From the NCBI RefSeq assembly GCF_001741865.1, contig NZ_CP017147.1, positions 5,509,001 to 5,573,000 on the forward strand: DNA of 64,000 bases, written 5' to 3'. This stretch comes from Bosea vaviloviae. Lineage in GTDB: Bacteria > Pseudomonadota > Alphaproteobacteria > Rhizobiales > Beijerinckiaceae. Made by a program: the position numbers and the translations under genes. Below the pieces are notes generated by a model that was not told the DNA's origin, made no database searches, and worked only from the letters and a program-made list of their open reading frames with translations. Below, piece after piece: positions 25,926-34,873 of the stretch; the stretch's first letter is position 1, and each line of letters starts with the position of its first letter.

Positions 25926-28303
25926 CCAGCCATTTTCAGTGCGGGAACAGATGGGCGGCCGCTGGAGGCGGCAAGGCGTAGCATCGAGTCGACGTCGAGA
26001 ATGAGCGCGACGAGGCCGTCTCCGAGAATGGTCGCGGCAGACGCGCCATTGACGGTGCCGTAATTGCCTTCGAGGCTCTTCACCACGACCTGCTGTTGGC
26101 CGACGATCTCGTCGACCGCGATGCCGACATTGTCACCACGTTCGGTCTCGGCGATGATGATGATGTTCTCGTTGGGCGTGCCGGTCGAGCCCATGACCGC
26201 GCCGAGCCGGTGCAGTGGCGTGACCTCGCCGCGCCAGCGCAGAACCTCCTGGCCAAAGGTGAGATGCTCGATCGGCGTCGAGGCGAGATGCTGCGTCTCG
26301 ATCACGCTGGCGATCGGGATGACGTAGCGGTCGTCGCCGCAGCGGATGACCATGCCTTCCAGCACCGCCAAGGTCAGCGGCAAGGCGAGCGTGAACTTGC
26401 AGCCCCTGCCCGGCTCGGAATCCACCGAGATGCGCCCACCGAGCGACTCGACGTTGCGGCGCACCACATCCATGCCGACGCCGCGCCCGGAGACGTCGCT
26501 GATGACCTCGGCGGTCGAGAGCCCGGCAGCGAAGATCAGTTGATCGATCTCCTCCGGCGCGAGCTTTTCATCCTGCCCGACGAGCCCGCGGGATTTCGCC
26601 TTGGCGAGCAGCTTGTCGCGCCCGATGCCGCGCCCGTCATCGGTGACCGAGATCACGATGCGCCCGGCGCGATGCTCCGCGACGAGCTTGATCGTGCCCT
26701 CTGGATTCTTGCCGGCGGCGATGCGGTCTTCCGGCGTCTCCAGCCCGTGATCCATCGAGTTGCGGATCATATGGGTCAGCGGATCGGCGAGTTCCTCGAT
26801 GATCGTCTTGTCGACCTCGGTGTTCTCGCCTTCGAGAACGAGCTTCACTTCCTTGCCCAGCGTCTGCGCCAGTTCGCGCACCAGGCGCGGCATGCGCTGG
26901 AACACGGCCTTCACCGGCTGGGCGCGGACCGCCATGACATGGTCCTGCAATTCGCGCGTCTGACGCGACAGCGTCAGGATGCCTTCGGCCGTCTTGGCGT
27001 GGACGTCATAGGGTAGCGAACGCACGCATTCGACCAGCATGGACTGGGTGATGACGATCTCGCCGACGAGGTTCATCAGCTTGTCGATGCGGTCGAGATC
27101 GACACGCACGCTGACGGCCTGGCGCTGGCGCGCGGCGGCCGCATCATTGGCGGGTGCACGCGCCGCCGGTGTCCTGGACGGCGCCGGAGCAGCCTCCGCA
27201 ACGGCCTGGACCGGGGCTGCGACAGGCGCGGCGGCCGGCTGGATATCAGGTTCCGGCGCGCTGGTTGGAGCCGGCCCCAGCCTGGCGAGGATCGCAGAGA
27301 GGTCGGCGGCGACATTGGCCGAGACTTCGGCCTCCGGCGCCGCGGGCGCCTCTTCGTCCGGCTCGGCGTCGTCATTCGCGGCAGGCGGCGAGAGCGTCTC
27401 GATCTCGAACTCTTCGGCGGCGAGCGTGAAGTCGAAGCGGCTGTAGATATCCTCGACCGAAAGCTCGGTGCGCAGCGTCACGATGAAGCGCATATGGCAA
27501 TCGGTGACGTCGAGCGTCTCCAGCGGCGGCACCTGGCTCAGATCGCACACCACCGAGACGATATCCTCGGCGGGCAGCGAGCCCAGCACGACGCGCGGCT
27601 CGATGACGCGGCGAAACAGATCCGATTCCGGGTTGATCCGCAGGCAGAGATCGCGGCCGGGCTTGTCGGCGGGCGACGGCGCGGCGGCAGCCGGCTCGTC
27701 GTCCCAGCCGTCGTCGACGCGCGCGGGGGCGGCTCCGGTCTTGGCTTCGACCATGGCGAGCAGATTGCCGAGCGCGGCGATGCCGGGAGGAGCGTCGTCA
27801 GCGGCAGCGGGCGCTGGCTTGGCAGGCGCTTTCGCAGCGGCCGGCTTTGCAGCCTCGGCCTTGGCGGGCTCGGGCGCGGCGGCGGCAGGTGCTACGGCGG
27901 TAGGTGCTGCGGCGGCAGGCTTGGGCGCCTGGCCAACCCGCTCCAGCGCTTCCAGCAGATCGGGCCGCGCATTGGCGACCTCGTCGTTGCGGGCGGCGGA
28001 AACGAGATCGGCGACAGCGTCCGAGCAGCGCAGGAACAGGGAGAACGGCGCATCCTCGAGCGCGACGCGGCCCGAACGCAAATGATCGAGCGAGGCCTCG
28101 AAGACATGGGCGAAGGCGACGAGCTCGGTGCAGCCGAAGGCACCGGCCCCGCCCTTGATCGAGTGGATGGCGCGGAAGGCGGCGTTGACGTCCTCGGGAT
28201 CGGTCGATCCCTCATCGAGAGCCTGGAGCTTCTGCTCCAGTGCGCCCAGGAGCTCTTCACACTCCTGGAAGAAGGTCTGCTTGAGTTCCGCCAACGGGTC
28301 CAT
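25922..28303 (-). CDS. cheA: Chemotaxis histidine kinase CheA
   Basis: 793 residues. Order: Hpt domain with phospho-His47 in FRAIHSIKGGAGAFG; a long Ala/Pro-rich linker (about 120-200); a P2-like region; a second linker; dimerisation helices; an HATPase domain with HMIRNSMDHGLETPE (N box), VTDDGRGIGRDKL (G1) and SDVSGRGVGMDVV (G2); and a C-terminal CheW domain. It autophosphorylates and feeds CheY and CheB. The size and the two Ala/Pro linkers are typical of alphaproteobacterial CheA. It overlaps cheW by 4 bases and lies 9 bases after cheY2. Confidence 0.95.
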   Translation of the reverse strand: MDPLAELKQTFFQECEELLGALEQKLQALDEGSTDPEDVNAAFRAIHSIKGGAGAFGCTELVAFAHVFEASLDHLRSGRVALEDAPFSLFLRCSDAVADLVSAARNDEVANARPDLLEALERVGQAPKPAAAAPTAVAPAAAAPEPAKAEAAKPAAAKAPAKPAPAAADDAPPGIAALGNLLAMVEAKTGAAPARVDDGWDDEPAAAAPSPADKPGRDLCLRINPESDLFRRVIEPRVVLGSLPAEDIVSVVCDLSQVPPLETLDVTDCHMRFIVTLRTELSVEDIYSRFDFTLAAEEFEIETLSPPAANDDAEPDEEAPAAPEAEVSANVAADLSAILARLGPAPTSAPEPDIQPAAAPVAAPVQAVAEAAPAPSRTPAARAPANDAAAARQRQAVSVRVDLDRIDKLMNLVGEIVITQSMLVECVRSLPYDVHAKTAEGILTLSRQTRELQDHVMAVRAQPVKAVFQRMPRLVRELAQTLGKEVKLVLEGENTEVDKTIIEELADPLTHMIRNSMDHGLETPEDRIAAGKNPEGTIKLVAEHRAGRIVISVTDDGRGIGRDKLLAKAKSRGLVGQDEKLAPEEIDQLIFAAGLSTAEVISDVSGRGVGMDVVRRNVESLGGRISVDSEPGRGCKFTLALPLTLAVLEGMVIRCGDDRYVIPIASVIETQHLASTPIEHLTFGQEVLRWRGEVTPLHRLGAVMGSTGTPNENIIIIAETERGDNVGIAVDEIVGQQQVVVKSLEGNYGTVNGASAATILGDGLVALILDVDSMLRLAASSGRPSVPALKMAG

Positions 28304-28312
28304 CAGCCAGCC

Positions 28313-28672
28313 TCAGTTCTGATAGCGGGCGACGAGGCCGAGCAGGGTCGTAGGCTCGAACGGCTTGACCATCCAGGCGCTGGCGCCGGCGCGGCGGCCT
28401 TCCGCCTTGATCTCGGCACCGTTCTCCGTGGTCAGCACGATGATCGGCGTGTTCTGCCCGGCGGGCCTGGCCCGGCAGGCCCGGGTGAATTCGATGCCGT
28501 CCATCAACGGCATGTTGAGGTCGGTGATCACGAGATCCGGCTTGAACTTGTCGAAAGTGGTCAGCCCTTCCTCGCCATTCTCCGCGGCGGCCACTTCATG
28601 GCCGGCATTGCGCAGCGTCAGGCAGAGCAGGCTGAGCAGGGTCTTGGTGTCGTCGATAGCCAGGATCTTCAT
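28313..28672 (-). CDS. CheY-like response regulator (second copy)
   Basis: 119-residue receiver. Asp7-Asp8 (ILAIDDTKTLL), phospho-Asp (LVITDLNMPLMDG), the Thr of IVLTTENG and Lys of WMVKPFEP are intact. Having two CheY proteins in one operon is common in Hyphomicrobiales, one reaching the motor and the other serving as a phosphate sink, but which is which cannot be told here. It lies between the STAS gene and cheA. Confidence 0.9.
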   Translation of the reverse strand: MKILAIDDTKTLLSLLCLTLRNAGHEVAAAENGEEGLTTFDKFKPDLVITDLNMPLMDGIEFTRACRARPAGQNTPIIVLTTENGAEIKAEGRRAGASAWMVKPFEPTTLLGLVARYQN

Positions 28673-28677
28673 CCATA

Positions 28678-28974
28678 TCACTCCAGAACGAGAGCGCTTC
28701 GAGCGGGGTCGAACCCGATCGCCTGCAGGGATTTGCGGCATTCCTCGGAAGCCGCCTTGAGGGAGACCGAGAGGCCGCGCGCCTTGGCACTGAGCGCGGC
28801 GGAATGCAGCAACTGCACCCAGAGGCTGGGGAAAGGACCAGCCCCCGCGCATTCGACGGAGACGCTTTCCTTCTGCTCCAGCGCGACCAGCAACTGGTTG
28901 CGAAAGGCCGCAGCTTCGGAGCGACCCAGGAAGGGAGGTAGGGAGACAGTGATGACCACGGCGGCGCGACCCAT
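28678..28974 (-). CDS. STAS-domain protein in the chemotaxis operon
   Basis: 98 residues reading as a STAS domain: VVITVSLPPFLGRSEAAAF at the N-terminus and LWVQLLHSAALSAKARGLSV in the middle, where the usual phosphorylatable Ser region (D-S-G/S) is replaced by PSLWVQLL, so regulation by phosphorylation is uncertain. The Met at 28974 is preceded by AGAGG; an alternative ATG lies six codons upstream at 28992. It lies 5 bases before cheY2. STAS proteins recur in alphaproteobacterial che operons with unknown roles. Confidence 0.7.
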   Translation of the reverse strand: MGRAAVVITVSLPPFLGRSEAAAFRNQLLVALEQKESVSVECAGAGPFPSLWVQLLHSAALSAKARGLSVSLKAASEECRKSLQAIGFDPARSALVLE

Positions 28975-29094
28975 GAATGTGCCTCTGAGCATCGCGTCTC
29001 ATTGGTAAAAACTTCGCTAACCAGCGCGCGATGCGTCAATCTTTTGGGCGATTCTAAGGCTTTTTCGACGCCCGCCGGCAGGCAGTGGCTCCTG

Positions 29095-29135
29095 GGCCCT
29101 CGCCGTCAGAACATTGGGCCTCGCCGTCAGAACAT
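29095..29135. repeat. Two-copy 20-base direct repeat over a stop codon
   Basis: GGCCCTCGCCGTCAGAACAT (29095-29114) and GGGCCTCGCCGTCAGAACAT (29116-29135), period 21. The second copy contains the stop codon of the response regulator gene at 29127 and its last codons; the first copy lies just beyond, so this is a duplication of the gene's end. Confidence 0.8.
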
Positions 29136-29594
29136 GTTGTTGCTGATCGCGCGCGGCACCAGCGAGATGCTGCCGTTCTGCTCCTTGTATTTCCGCGGGA
29201 TGTTGATGATCCCCGACAGATGGAGCCACAGGTTATTGGGCGAGATCGGCTTGTTGATGATCTCGTGCGCGCCGAGCTTGGCGGCGTGAACGACCGAGCG
29301 TCGGTCCGGGCGCTCCATCATCACCAGCACCGGCGCCTTGGCGAAGGGCGAGGTCTTGAAGGAGCGGATCGAGGCGAGGCATTTCATGCTGCCGGAATCG
29401 GGCAGGTCCCAATCCAGGATCACGATGTTGGGCTGCTTCTGGATGAACATCGTCGCCGCCGAGGACAGGTCGGACGCCTCGAAGATGCGGTGGAGCTGCG
29501 CCTGGTACATCATCGTGCGGATGATGCGCCGATAATGCGGGCTCGCATCGATCAGCAGGACGGAGAGATTCGGGAAAGACGGCGCGATATGCAT
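29127..29594 (-). CDS. Degenerate receiver-domain protein
   Basis: 155 residues; a CheY-like receiver over residues 10-130 with a short C-terminal extension. The phosphorylation site Asp61 (NIVILDWDLPDSG) and Lys (HEIINKPIS) are present, but the N-terminal acidic pair is reduced to one (LLIDASPHYRR) and the conserved Thr/Ser switch position reads VLVMMERP. Phosphorylation-driven switching may be weak or lost. It lies between the soluble MCP and the STAS gene and is probably part of the chemotaxis operon. Confidence 0.82.
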   Translation of the reverse strand: MHIAPSFPNLSVLLIDASPHYRRIIRTMMYQAQLHRIFEASDLSSAATMFIQKQPNIVILDWDLPDSGSMKCLASIRSFKTSPFAKAPVLVMMERPDRRSVVHAAKLGAHEIINKPISPNNLWLHLSGIINIPRKYKEQNGSISLVPRAISNNMF

Positions 29595-29667
29595 GACGCT
29601 TGCTCGACTCGCTCACTCAACACGATGACCGCGGCGCAACAGCACCAGCAGTCGGAACTCACCTACC

Positions 29668-31122
29668 TCAAACGCTGAGCCCGAAACGGAACCCGCCCCA
29701 ATGGCGGCCCTTGACCCGGATCGGAGCCGAGAGATCTTCCATCACCAGGAACTGGCCGCCACCCATGTCACGCCGATAGGTCTGCAGCAGGAACGGCTTC
29801 TGGTTGCGCGCCGCAGCCAAGCCGGTGCGGTCGGCGAAGATGCGCCGGTTGCGGCAATTGGCATTGTTCCAGACCGGATCGCGTCCCTGGGGCTGCGAAT
29901 ATTTCTGGTTATGCGTCGGCAGGAAGCCGTTGCGATCGACCGCCGCGCAGAACACGATGCGGCGGTTCGAAGCCAGCAGCGCCTCCTGGATCGGCGGCAG
30001 GATGCGGTCGGTCAGCCCGACAAAGCGGGTCATATGCTGCAGCGGGTCCGAGCCGGCAACCGGCCGGTAGCCCTCGTCGAACAGATCCGCCGTCGTCAAT
30101 TCGCCGCGCGCCAGCGCCTGCTCGAACAGGGCCCCGATCTGCCCGGCCGTCTCCATCGCGGTCGCGATCAATTCCGATTGCGCGGTGCGTACGCCAGACG
30201 CGGCGATGGCGCCCAGGATCGCCTCGCTGATCGAGACGAGCGAGGCGGTGCGCTGCGCCGCACGATCGAGATTCTCGCTCGACTGATCGACGCCGGCGAC
30301 CAGCACCGTCAGATCTTCGCCGACCTTGGCGCAGGCAGCGGCGTTCGCGCGCGTCGGGTTCGAGATCGCGTCGATGTCGCCGATCAGCTCGACAACCGAG
30401 CGGCCGAAACTGTCGAGCTCGCCGACCTGCAGCGCGATGCTCTGGCTGCCCTCGCTGGCACGGCGCGCGGTCTGGGCGTTCTCCTGGCTGCGGCGTGCGA
30501 GCTGGTCGACCGATTTGACCAATATGTCGAGCTGCTTGGCGCTGAGCGCGGTGGCATCGCGGGTCTGCTCGGCCAATTGCTTCACCGCCGCCGCGATGAC
30601 GGCAAAGCCGCGCCCGGCCGTGCCGCTGCGCGCCGCCTCGACGCCGGCATTGACCGATAGAAGCTGGATCTCGCGGGTGATGGACTGGATGGCCTCGCTC
30701 GATGCCCTGACCTTGTGGGCGTCGGAGACGGCCTCGGCCAAGGCCTGCGACATCGACTGCGCACCTTGCGACAGCGCCTCGATATCCGATTGCGCCGCGT
30801 TGAGCCCGACCCTGACCGCGCCGGTGACGCGCTCCAGCCCGCTCCTGACCACGGACGCCGTTTCCTGCGCCCCCTCCGCCGCCTGCTGGATGGCGCGGTT
30901 GGCGCGCGAGACCTGCTCGACGGCGCTGACGACACGATGCAACCCCTCGGCCTGCCCCTCGAGCTGGCCCGTCACATCGCCGATGCGGCCGGCGATATCG
31001 GTGATTTCGAGGCCGAGCTTGCCGAAGCGCTCCGAGATCGCGCGCACGGCATGCGCGGCTCCGGCCTCATGCTGCGCGTCCTCATTGGCCGGCTCCGGGA
31101 CCTTCAGGGCGAGCGCATGCAT
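29668..31122 (-). CDS. Soluble methyl-accepting chemotaxis protein
   Basis: 484 residues with no transmembrane segment. The first 330 residues are the receptor signalling coiled coil, with a tip of the form QLLSVNAGVEAARSGTAGRG. The C-terminal 150 residues form a sensor-like domain: FVGLTDRILPPIQEALL, NCRNRRIFADRTGLAAARN, FLLQTYRRDMGGGQFLVM and VKGRHWGGFRFG. This layout, with the signalling part first and the sensor last, is known in alphaproteobacterial cytosolic MCPs (IcpA/McpY-like). It heads the chemotaxis cluster, followed by the receiver gene. Confidence 0.88.
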   Translation of the reverse strand: MHALALKVPEPANEDAQHEAGAAHAVRAISERFGKLGLEITDIAGRIGDVTGQLEGQAEGLHRVVSAVEQVSRANRAIQQAAEGAQETASVVRSGLERVTGAVRVGLNAAQSDIEALSQGAQSMSQALAEAVSDAHKVRASSEAIQSITREIQLLSVNAGVEAARSGTAGRGFAVIAAAVKQLAEQTRDATALSAKQLDILVKSVDQLARRSQENAQTARRASEGSQSIALQVGELDSFGRSVVELIGDIDAISNPTRANAAACAKVGEDLTVLVAGVDQSSENLDRAAQRTASLVSISEAILGAIAASGVRTAQSELIATAMETAGQIGALFEQALARGELTTADLFDEGYRPVAGSDPLQHMTRFVGLTDRILPPIQEALLASNRRIVFCAAVDRNGFLPTHNQKYSQPQGRDPVWNNANCRNRRIFADRTGLAAARNQKPFLLQTYRRDMGGGQFLVMEDLSAPIRVKGRHWGGFRFGLSV

Positions 31123-31231
31123 GGTGGGGATGACCCTCGGTCGCGAAATTTCCGCCCAGACCGTAACGAAACGCCGTAAACCCGCCGTTAATGCGGGAAG
31201 CCGGCCCCAGGGAGTCCACGCTGGCCCAAGA

Positions 31232-31771
31232 TCAGGGCTTGCGGGGATTCGCCGCGAAGAAATCCTCCCGCGTCATCACGTAGCATTTGCACGGCATGCC
31301 ATCATGCTCGCCATCGCCGATGAAGGCCAAGCCCAGCTTCTCGGATACCCGCATCGAGGCCGAATTCGCCGGGTCGATATCCGCGGCGATCCGGCCGAGG
31401 CCCACCGTTCGGAAAGCGTGCTCGACGATCAGGCGCGCCGCCTCGGTCGCGTAGCCCTTGCCCCATGCCGATCGGTTCAGCCGCCAGCCGATTTCGATGT
31501 CCGGCCCAACACCGTCATAAGGAATCAGGAGAACCCAGCCGAGGAATTGCTCCGGTTGCGGCCTGGCGAAGAGCGACCAATATCCCAAGCCGGAACCGAA
31601 GGGTTTTTGAATCCGCTCGCGCAGGAAGCGCTCATGCCGTTCGGGATCATGCCAGGGCCCCACAACATGTTTCGTCACCTCCGGGTCACGGTCCATCGCC
31701 AGACAGGCCGCGAAATCCGCCATGGAGCAGGGCCGAACGAGCAAGCGGTCAGTTTCGAAGCTCGGCAACAT
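31232..31771 (-). CDS. RimJ/RimL-type GNAT acetyltransferase
   Basis: 179 residues with the GNAT fold of the RimJ/RimL class: FETDRLLVRPCSMADFAACL at the start, FLGWVLLIPYD, then the acetyl-CoA loop IGWRLNRSAWGKGYATEAAR and NSASMRVSEKLGL. These enzymes acetylate N-termini of ribosomal proteins or small molecules; the acceptor here is not predictable. It is on the same strand as the DMT transporter upstream and 110 bases before the soluble MCP start. Confidence 0.88.
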   Translation of the reverse strand: MLPSFETDRLLVRPCSMADFAACLAMDRDPEVTKHVVGPWHDPERHERFLRERIQKPFGSGLGYWSLFARPQPEQFLGWVLLIPYDGVGPDIEIGWRLNRSAWGKGYATEAARLIVEHAFRTVGLGRIAADIDPANSASMRVSEKLGLAFIGDGEHDGMPCKCYVMTREDFFAANPRKP

Positions 31772-31847
31772 TGTCGTCTCCTCAAGCCGTGACGCTTCTA
31801 CTCAGATTGAGGTTGGGTAACGCGCCGCTGCGCAAGCTGGCCATCGC

Positions 31848-32750
31848 TCACCGCGCCGCCTTGAGGCTTGCCAGCGGCCTTGCCGGCAGCAGGATCGTGC
31901 CTGAGGCCGCCACCACCAGTACGAGGCCGAGCCAGTCGCTCGGGCTCGGCCGCTCGCCGAGCAGCACGACCGAGCCGAGCACGCCGACGGCGGGAACCAT
32001 CAGGGTGCCGATGCTGGCGATACCTGCCGGCAACCGCGCGATCACGGTGAACCAGAGGAAATAGGCCAAAGCCTGCGCGCCCAGGATGTGGAAGCTCAGG
32101 GCCGCCAACGTGCGCGGCGCCAGCATCTTGGGCACCGGCAGCCCCTCGAAAGCGAGCATGCCGAGCGCGGCGACCGCCCCGCCGATGAGGAGCTGCCAGG
32201 CGGCCACCGTCACGGCTGGCGCCGAGACCGGCCAGCGCTTGGTCACGATCGTGCCCAGGGCCCAGCTCAGGGCGGCGATCAGCGCGAACAGCAGGCCGAG
32301 CGTCAGCCCGCCGCCACGGATCAGCGGCAGCCCCAGCGATGCGAGCCCGGCGATGCCGAGCGCGAGCCCGAGCAACTTGCGCCGGTCGAGCGCCTCGCCC
32401 AGCCAGAGCCGCGCCAGCAGCGTTGCCCAGATCGGCATGGTGAAGGTCAGGATCGCGGCGCGCGACGTCGGCGCCATCAATTGCGCGAAGGCGAGCAGGA
32501 CGTTGAAGGCGGCGATCGAAAGGAACCCCGCCAGCAGCAAACGCGGCCATTCCGGGCGCCGCACGCGCAGCGATTGGCCGCGCAAAAGGGCAATGACGAC
32601 CAGCGTCAACCCCGCGAAGGTCATGCCGCCGGCGCGAAGCGTCCAGGGTGCGATCTCGCTGAGCGATATCCTGACGGCAGGCCAGTTGAAGCCCCAGAGC
32701 AGGCCGAGCAAGGGAACGAGGAGGAGCGTGCGGGCGTTGGTCGAACTCAT
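31848..32750 (-). CDS. DMT-superfamily (EamA) transporter
   Basis: 300 residues, ten predicted transmembrane helices in two EamA repeats: LVPLLGLLWGFNWPAVRISL opens the first and LIAALSWALGTIVTKRW the second. The conserved motif near the end of helix 9 (PVGVLGSVVLLGERPS-type) reads PAVGVLGSVVLLGERPSPSD. Substrate unknown; this family includes amino acid and metabolite exporters. Divergent from the superoxide dismutase gene. Confidence 0.9.
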   Translation of the reverse strand: MSSTNARTLLLVPLLGLLWGFNWPAVRISLSEIAPWTLRAGGMTFAGLTLVVIALLRGQSLRVRRPEWPRLLLAGFLSIAAFNVLLAFAQLMAPTSRAAILTFTMPIWATLLARLWLGEALDRRKLLGLALGIAGLASLGLPLIRGGGLTLGLLFALIAALSWALGTIVTKRWPVSAPAVTVAAWQLLIGGAVAALGMLAFEGLPVPKMLAPRTLAALSFHILGAQALAYFLWFTVIARLPAGIASIGTLMVPAVGVLGSVVLLGERPSPSDWLGLVLVVAASGTILLPARPLASLKAAR

Positions 32751-32952
32751 GCCACGATTATGGCAGAGACGCGGTGCCGGCCGTCATGCGAAGTCGTCTG
32801 CGCCATCTGCGGAAAAAGCTGCAGATGGGGTGTTCCGGAGAACCGCCAGCACCGCAATTTTTTGAGCGCCCCCACTGCATCCGCAGAACTATTGCGTGCA
32901 TAACGTGAAGGCAACGCCGAGCCTGCAAGCCAATCGGCCTATGGAGGATGTC

Positions 32953-33699
32953 ATGACCAACGCGACTTCGTTTTCCCGCCGCTCGCTGTTCGGCCTCGGC
33001 GCGGCCGCCATCGCCGTCTCGGCCGCACCCAAAGTCTGGGCCCAGGCCACGGCGCCGGCGGCTCCGGCAGGCCCCTTCTCGCTGCCCAAGCGCGCTTATG
33101 AGACCAACGCGCTCGAGCCGAATATCGACGCGACGACGATGGACATCCACTACAGCCGCCACCACGCCGCCTATGTCGCCGGCCTCAATGCCGTTGCCAA
33201 GGACCACGGCGTCATCGCCTCGACGCCCCTCCACAAACTGCTCGCCGACATCGGCTCGGTTCCCGAAGCGGCCCGCACCGCCATCCGCAATGCCGGCGGC
33301 GGCCATGCCAACCACACCATGTTCTGGGAGGTCATGGGCCCGAATGCGGGCGGCGCACCGAGCGGCGACGTCGCGGCCGCGATCACCAAGGACCTCGGGG
33401 GCTTCGACAAGTTCAAGGCCGATTTCGAGGCCGCAGGCCTGCGCGTCTTCGGCTCGGGCTGGGTCTTCGTCACCGTCGGAACCGACGGCAAGCTTGCCTT
33501 GCTCGGCAAGCCTAACCAGGACAGCCCGCTGATGGACAAGCACATGGTCCTGCTCGGCAACGATGTCTGGGAGCACGCCTATTACCTGAAATACCAGAAC
33601 CGCCGCGCCGACTACCTCAAGAGCTGGTGGAACGTGGTCAACTGGGCCAAGGTCAATGAGCGCTATGCCGCCGCCAAGGCCGGCAAGCTGACCGTCTGA
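32953..33699 (+). CDS. Fe/Mn superoxide dismutase with Tat-type signal
   Basis: 248 residues, superoxide dismutase of the Fe/Mn family. Metal ligands: His66 (DIHYSRHHAAYV), His121 (GGGHANHTMFW), Asp204 and His208 (NDVWEHAYYLKYQN). Unlike most members it has a 30-residue export signal with twin arginine (SRRSLFGLGAAAIAVSAA), so the folded enzyme is probably sent to the periplasm by the Tat pathway. GGAGG lies 5 bases before the ATG at 32953. Metal preference cannot be decided from these residues alone. A terminator follows at 33723. Confidence 0.95.
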   Translation: MTNATSFSRRSLFGLGAAAIAVSAAPKVWAQATAPAAPAGPFSLPKRAYETNALEPNIDATTMDIHYSRHHAAYVAGLNAVAKDHGVIASTPLHKLLADIGSVPEAARTAIRNAGGGHANHTMFWEVMGPNAGGAPSGDVAAAITKDLGGFDKFKADFEAAGLRVFGSGWVFVTVGTDGKLALLGKPNQDSPLMDKHMVLLGNDVWEHAYYLKYQNRRADYLKSWWNVVNWAKVNERYAAAKAGKLTV

Positions 33700-33722
33700 G
33701 CGCGCACCGATTTCCGACACTC

Positions 33723-33752
33723 AACGCCCGGCCAAAAGGCCGGGCGTTTTCG
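33723..33752 (+). terminator. Rho-independent terminator after the superoxide dismutase gene
   Basis: AACGCCCGGCC, loop AAAA, GGCCGGGCGTT followed by TTCG and TTTC, 25 bases after the stop. Confidence 0.9.
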
Positions 33753-33819
33753 TTTCCGCTGCAGGCGAAGTTCCGAAACTCGGCGCTTCCCCTTGCGCAT
33801 CTGCCGCGAAGGCGTTAGC

Positions 33820-33835
33820 TTAGAATTATTCCAAA
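33820..33835. promoter_or_regulatory. Irr iron control element (ICE-like) upstream of mbfA
   Basis: TTAGAATTATTCCAAA matches the alphaproteobacterial Irr box consensus TTTAGAANNNTTCTAAA closely. It ends 13 bases before the mbfA start, so Irr bound there would block transcription when iron is low. Confidence 0.7.
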
Positions 33836-33848
33836 CTAGAGTTTTGAC

Positions 33849-34841
33849 ATGCTCTCACGCTTCTCCCTGCCCGGCCTCACCGGCAAACGCCGCTTCGACG
33901 ATCTGTCGGAGAAGGAAATCCTGGCGCTGGCGATTTCCTCCGAGGAGGAGGATGGCCGCATCTATGCGATCTACGCACAGAAGCTCCGCTCCGAATATGC
34001 CGCCTCGGCCGCGATCTTCGATGGCATGGCCCAGGAAGAGGACGAGCATCGCGAAAGGCTGATCGACCTCTACCAGCGCCGGTTCGGCAATGTCATCCTG
34101 CCGGTCCGCCGCGAGCATGTCTCCGATTTCTACACGCGCAAGCCGGTCTGGCTGATCGAGAATCTCGGCCTCGACCGCATGCGGGAAGAAGCGGAAGATA
34201 TGGAGCGTCAGGCCCGCGACTTCTATGTCGCGGCGGCCGGGCGTTCGAGCGATATCGACACGCGCAAGCTGCTCGGCGAATTGGCAGCGGCCGAAGCCAA
34301 GCATGAGAGCAAGGCGCAGGACCTGACCGCGACGCATCTCGGCGGCGAAGCCCGAGCCGACGAGGACATCGCCGCCAAGCGCCAGTTCATCCTGACCTGG
34401 GTCCAACCCGGCCTTGCCGGATTGATGGACGGCTCGGTCTCGACGCTGGCCCCGATCTTCGCCACCGCCTTTGCGACCCAGAGCACCTGGACCACCTTCC
34501 TGATCGGCCTCTCGGCCTCGGTCGGCGCCGGCATCTCGATGGGCTTCACCGAGGCCGCCCATGACGACGGCAAGATCTCGGGCCGGGGCGCGCCCTGGAA
34601 ACGCGGACTGGCCTCGGGCATGATGACGATGCTCGGTGGGCTCGGTCACGCCTTGCCTTATCTGATCCCATCCTTCTGGACCGCGACCGCGATCGCGCTC
34701 ATCGTCGTCTTCGTCGAGCTCTGGGCCATCGTCTGGATCCAGAACCGCTTCATGGAGACGCCCTTCCTGCGCGCTGCCTTCCAGGTCGTGCTTGGCGGCG
34801 GGCTGGTGCTGGCGGCGGGGATATTGATCGGCGGGGCTTAA
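33849..34841 (+). CDS. mbfA: Membrane-bound ferritin A, iron exporter
   Basis: 330 residues. The N-terminal half is a ferritin-like/rubrerythrin domain with Glu/His ligands (ISSEEEDGRIYAIY, AQEEDEHRERLIDLY, LAAAEAKHESKAQ); the C-terminal half is a VIT1/CCC1-type membrane domain of about five helices (AGLMDGSVSTLAPIFATAFA onwards). MbfA exports iron across the inner membrane in Bradyrhizobium and Agrobacterium under Irr control; the fused architecture and the Irr-like box at 33820 agree with that. The start follows TTTTGAC with no strong ribosome site. Confidence 0.93.
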   Translation: MLSRFSLPGLTGKRRFDDLSEKEILALAISSEEEDGRIYAIYAQKLRSEYAASAAIFDGMAQEEDEHRERLIDLYQRRFGNVILPVRREHVSDFYTRKPVWLIENLGLDRMREEAEDMERQARDFYVAAAGRSSDIDTRKLLGELAAAEAKHESKAQDLTATHLGGEARADEDIAAKRQFILTWVQPGLAGLMDGSVSTLAPIFATAFATQSTWTTFLIGLSASVGAGISMGFTEAAHDDGKISGRGAPWKRGLASGMMTMLGGLGHALPYLIPSFWTATAIALIVVFVELWAIVWIQNRFMETPFLRAAFQVVLGGGLVLAAGILIGGA

Positions 34842-34873
34842 GGCTCGCAGGCGGAGACGGCCCCGCCAAACGA

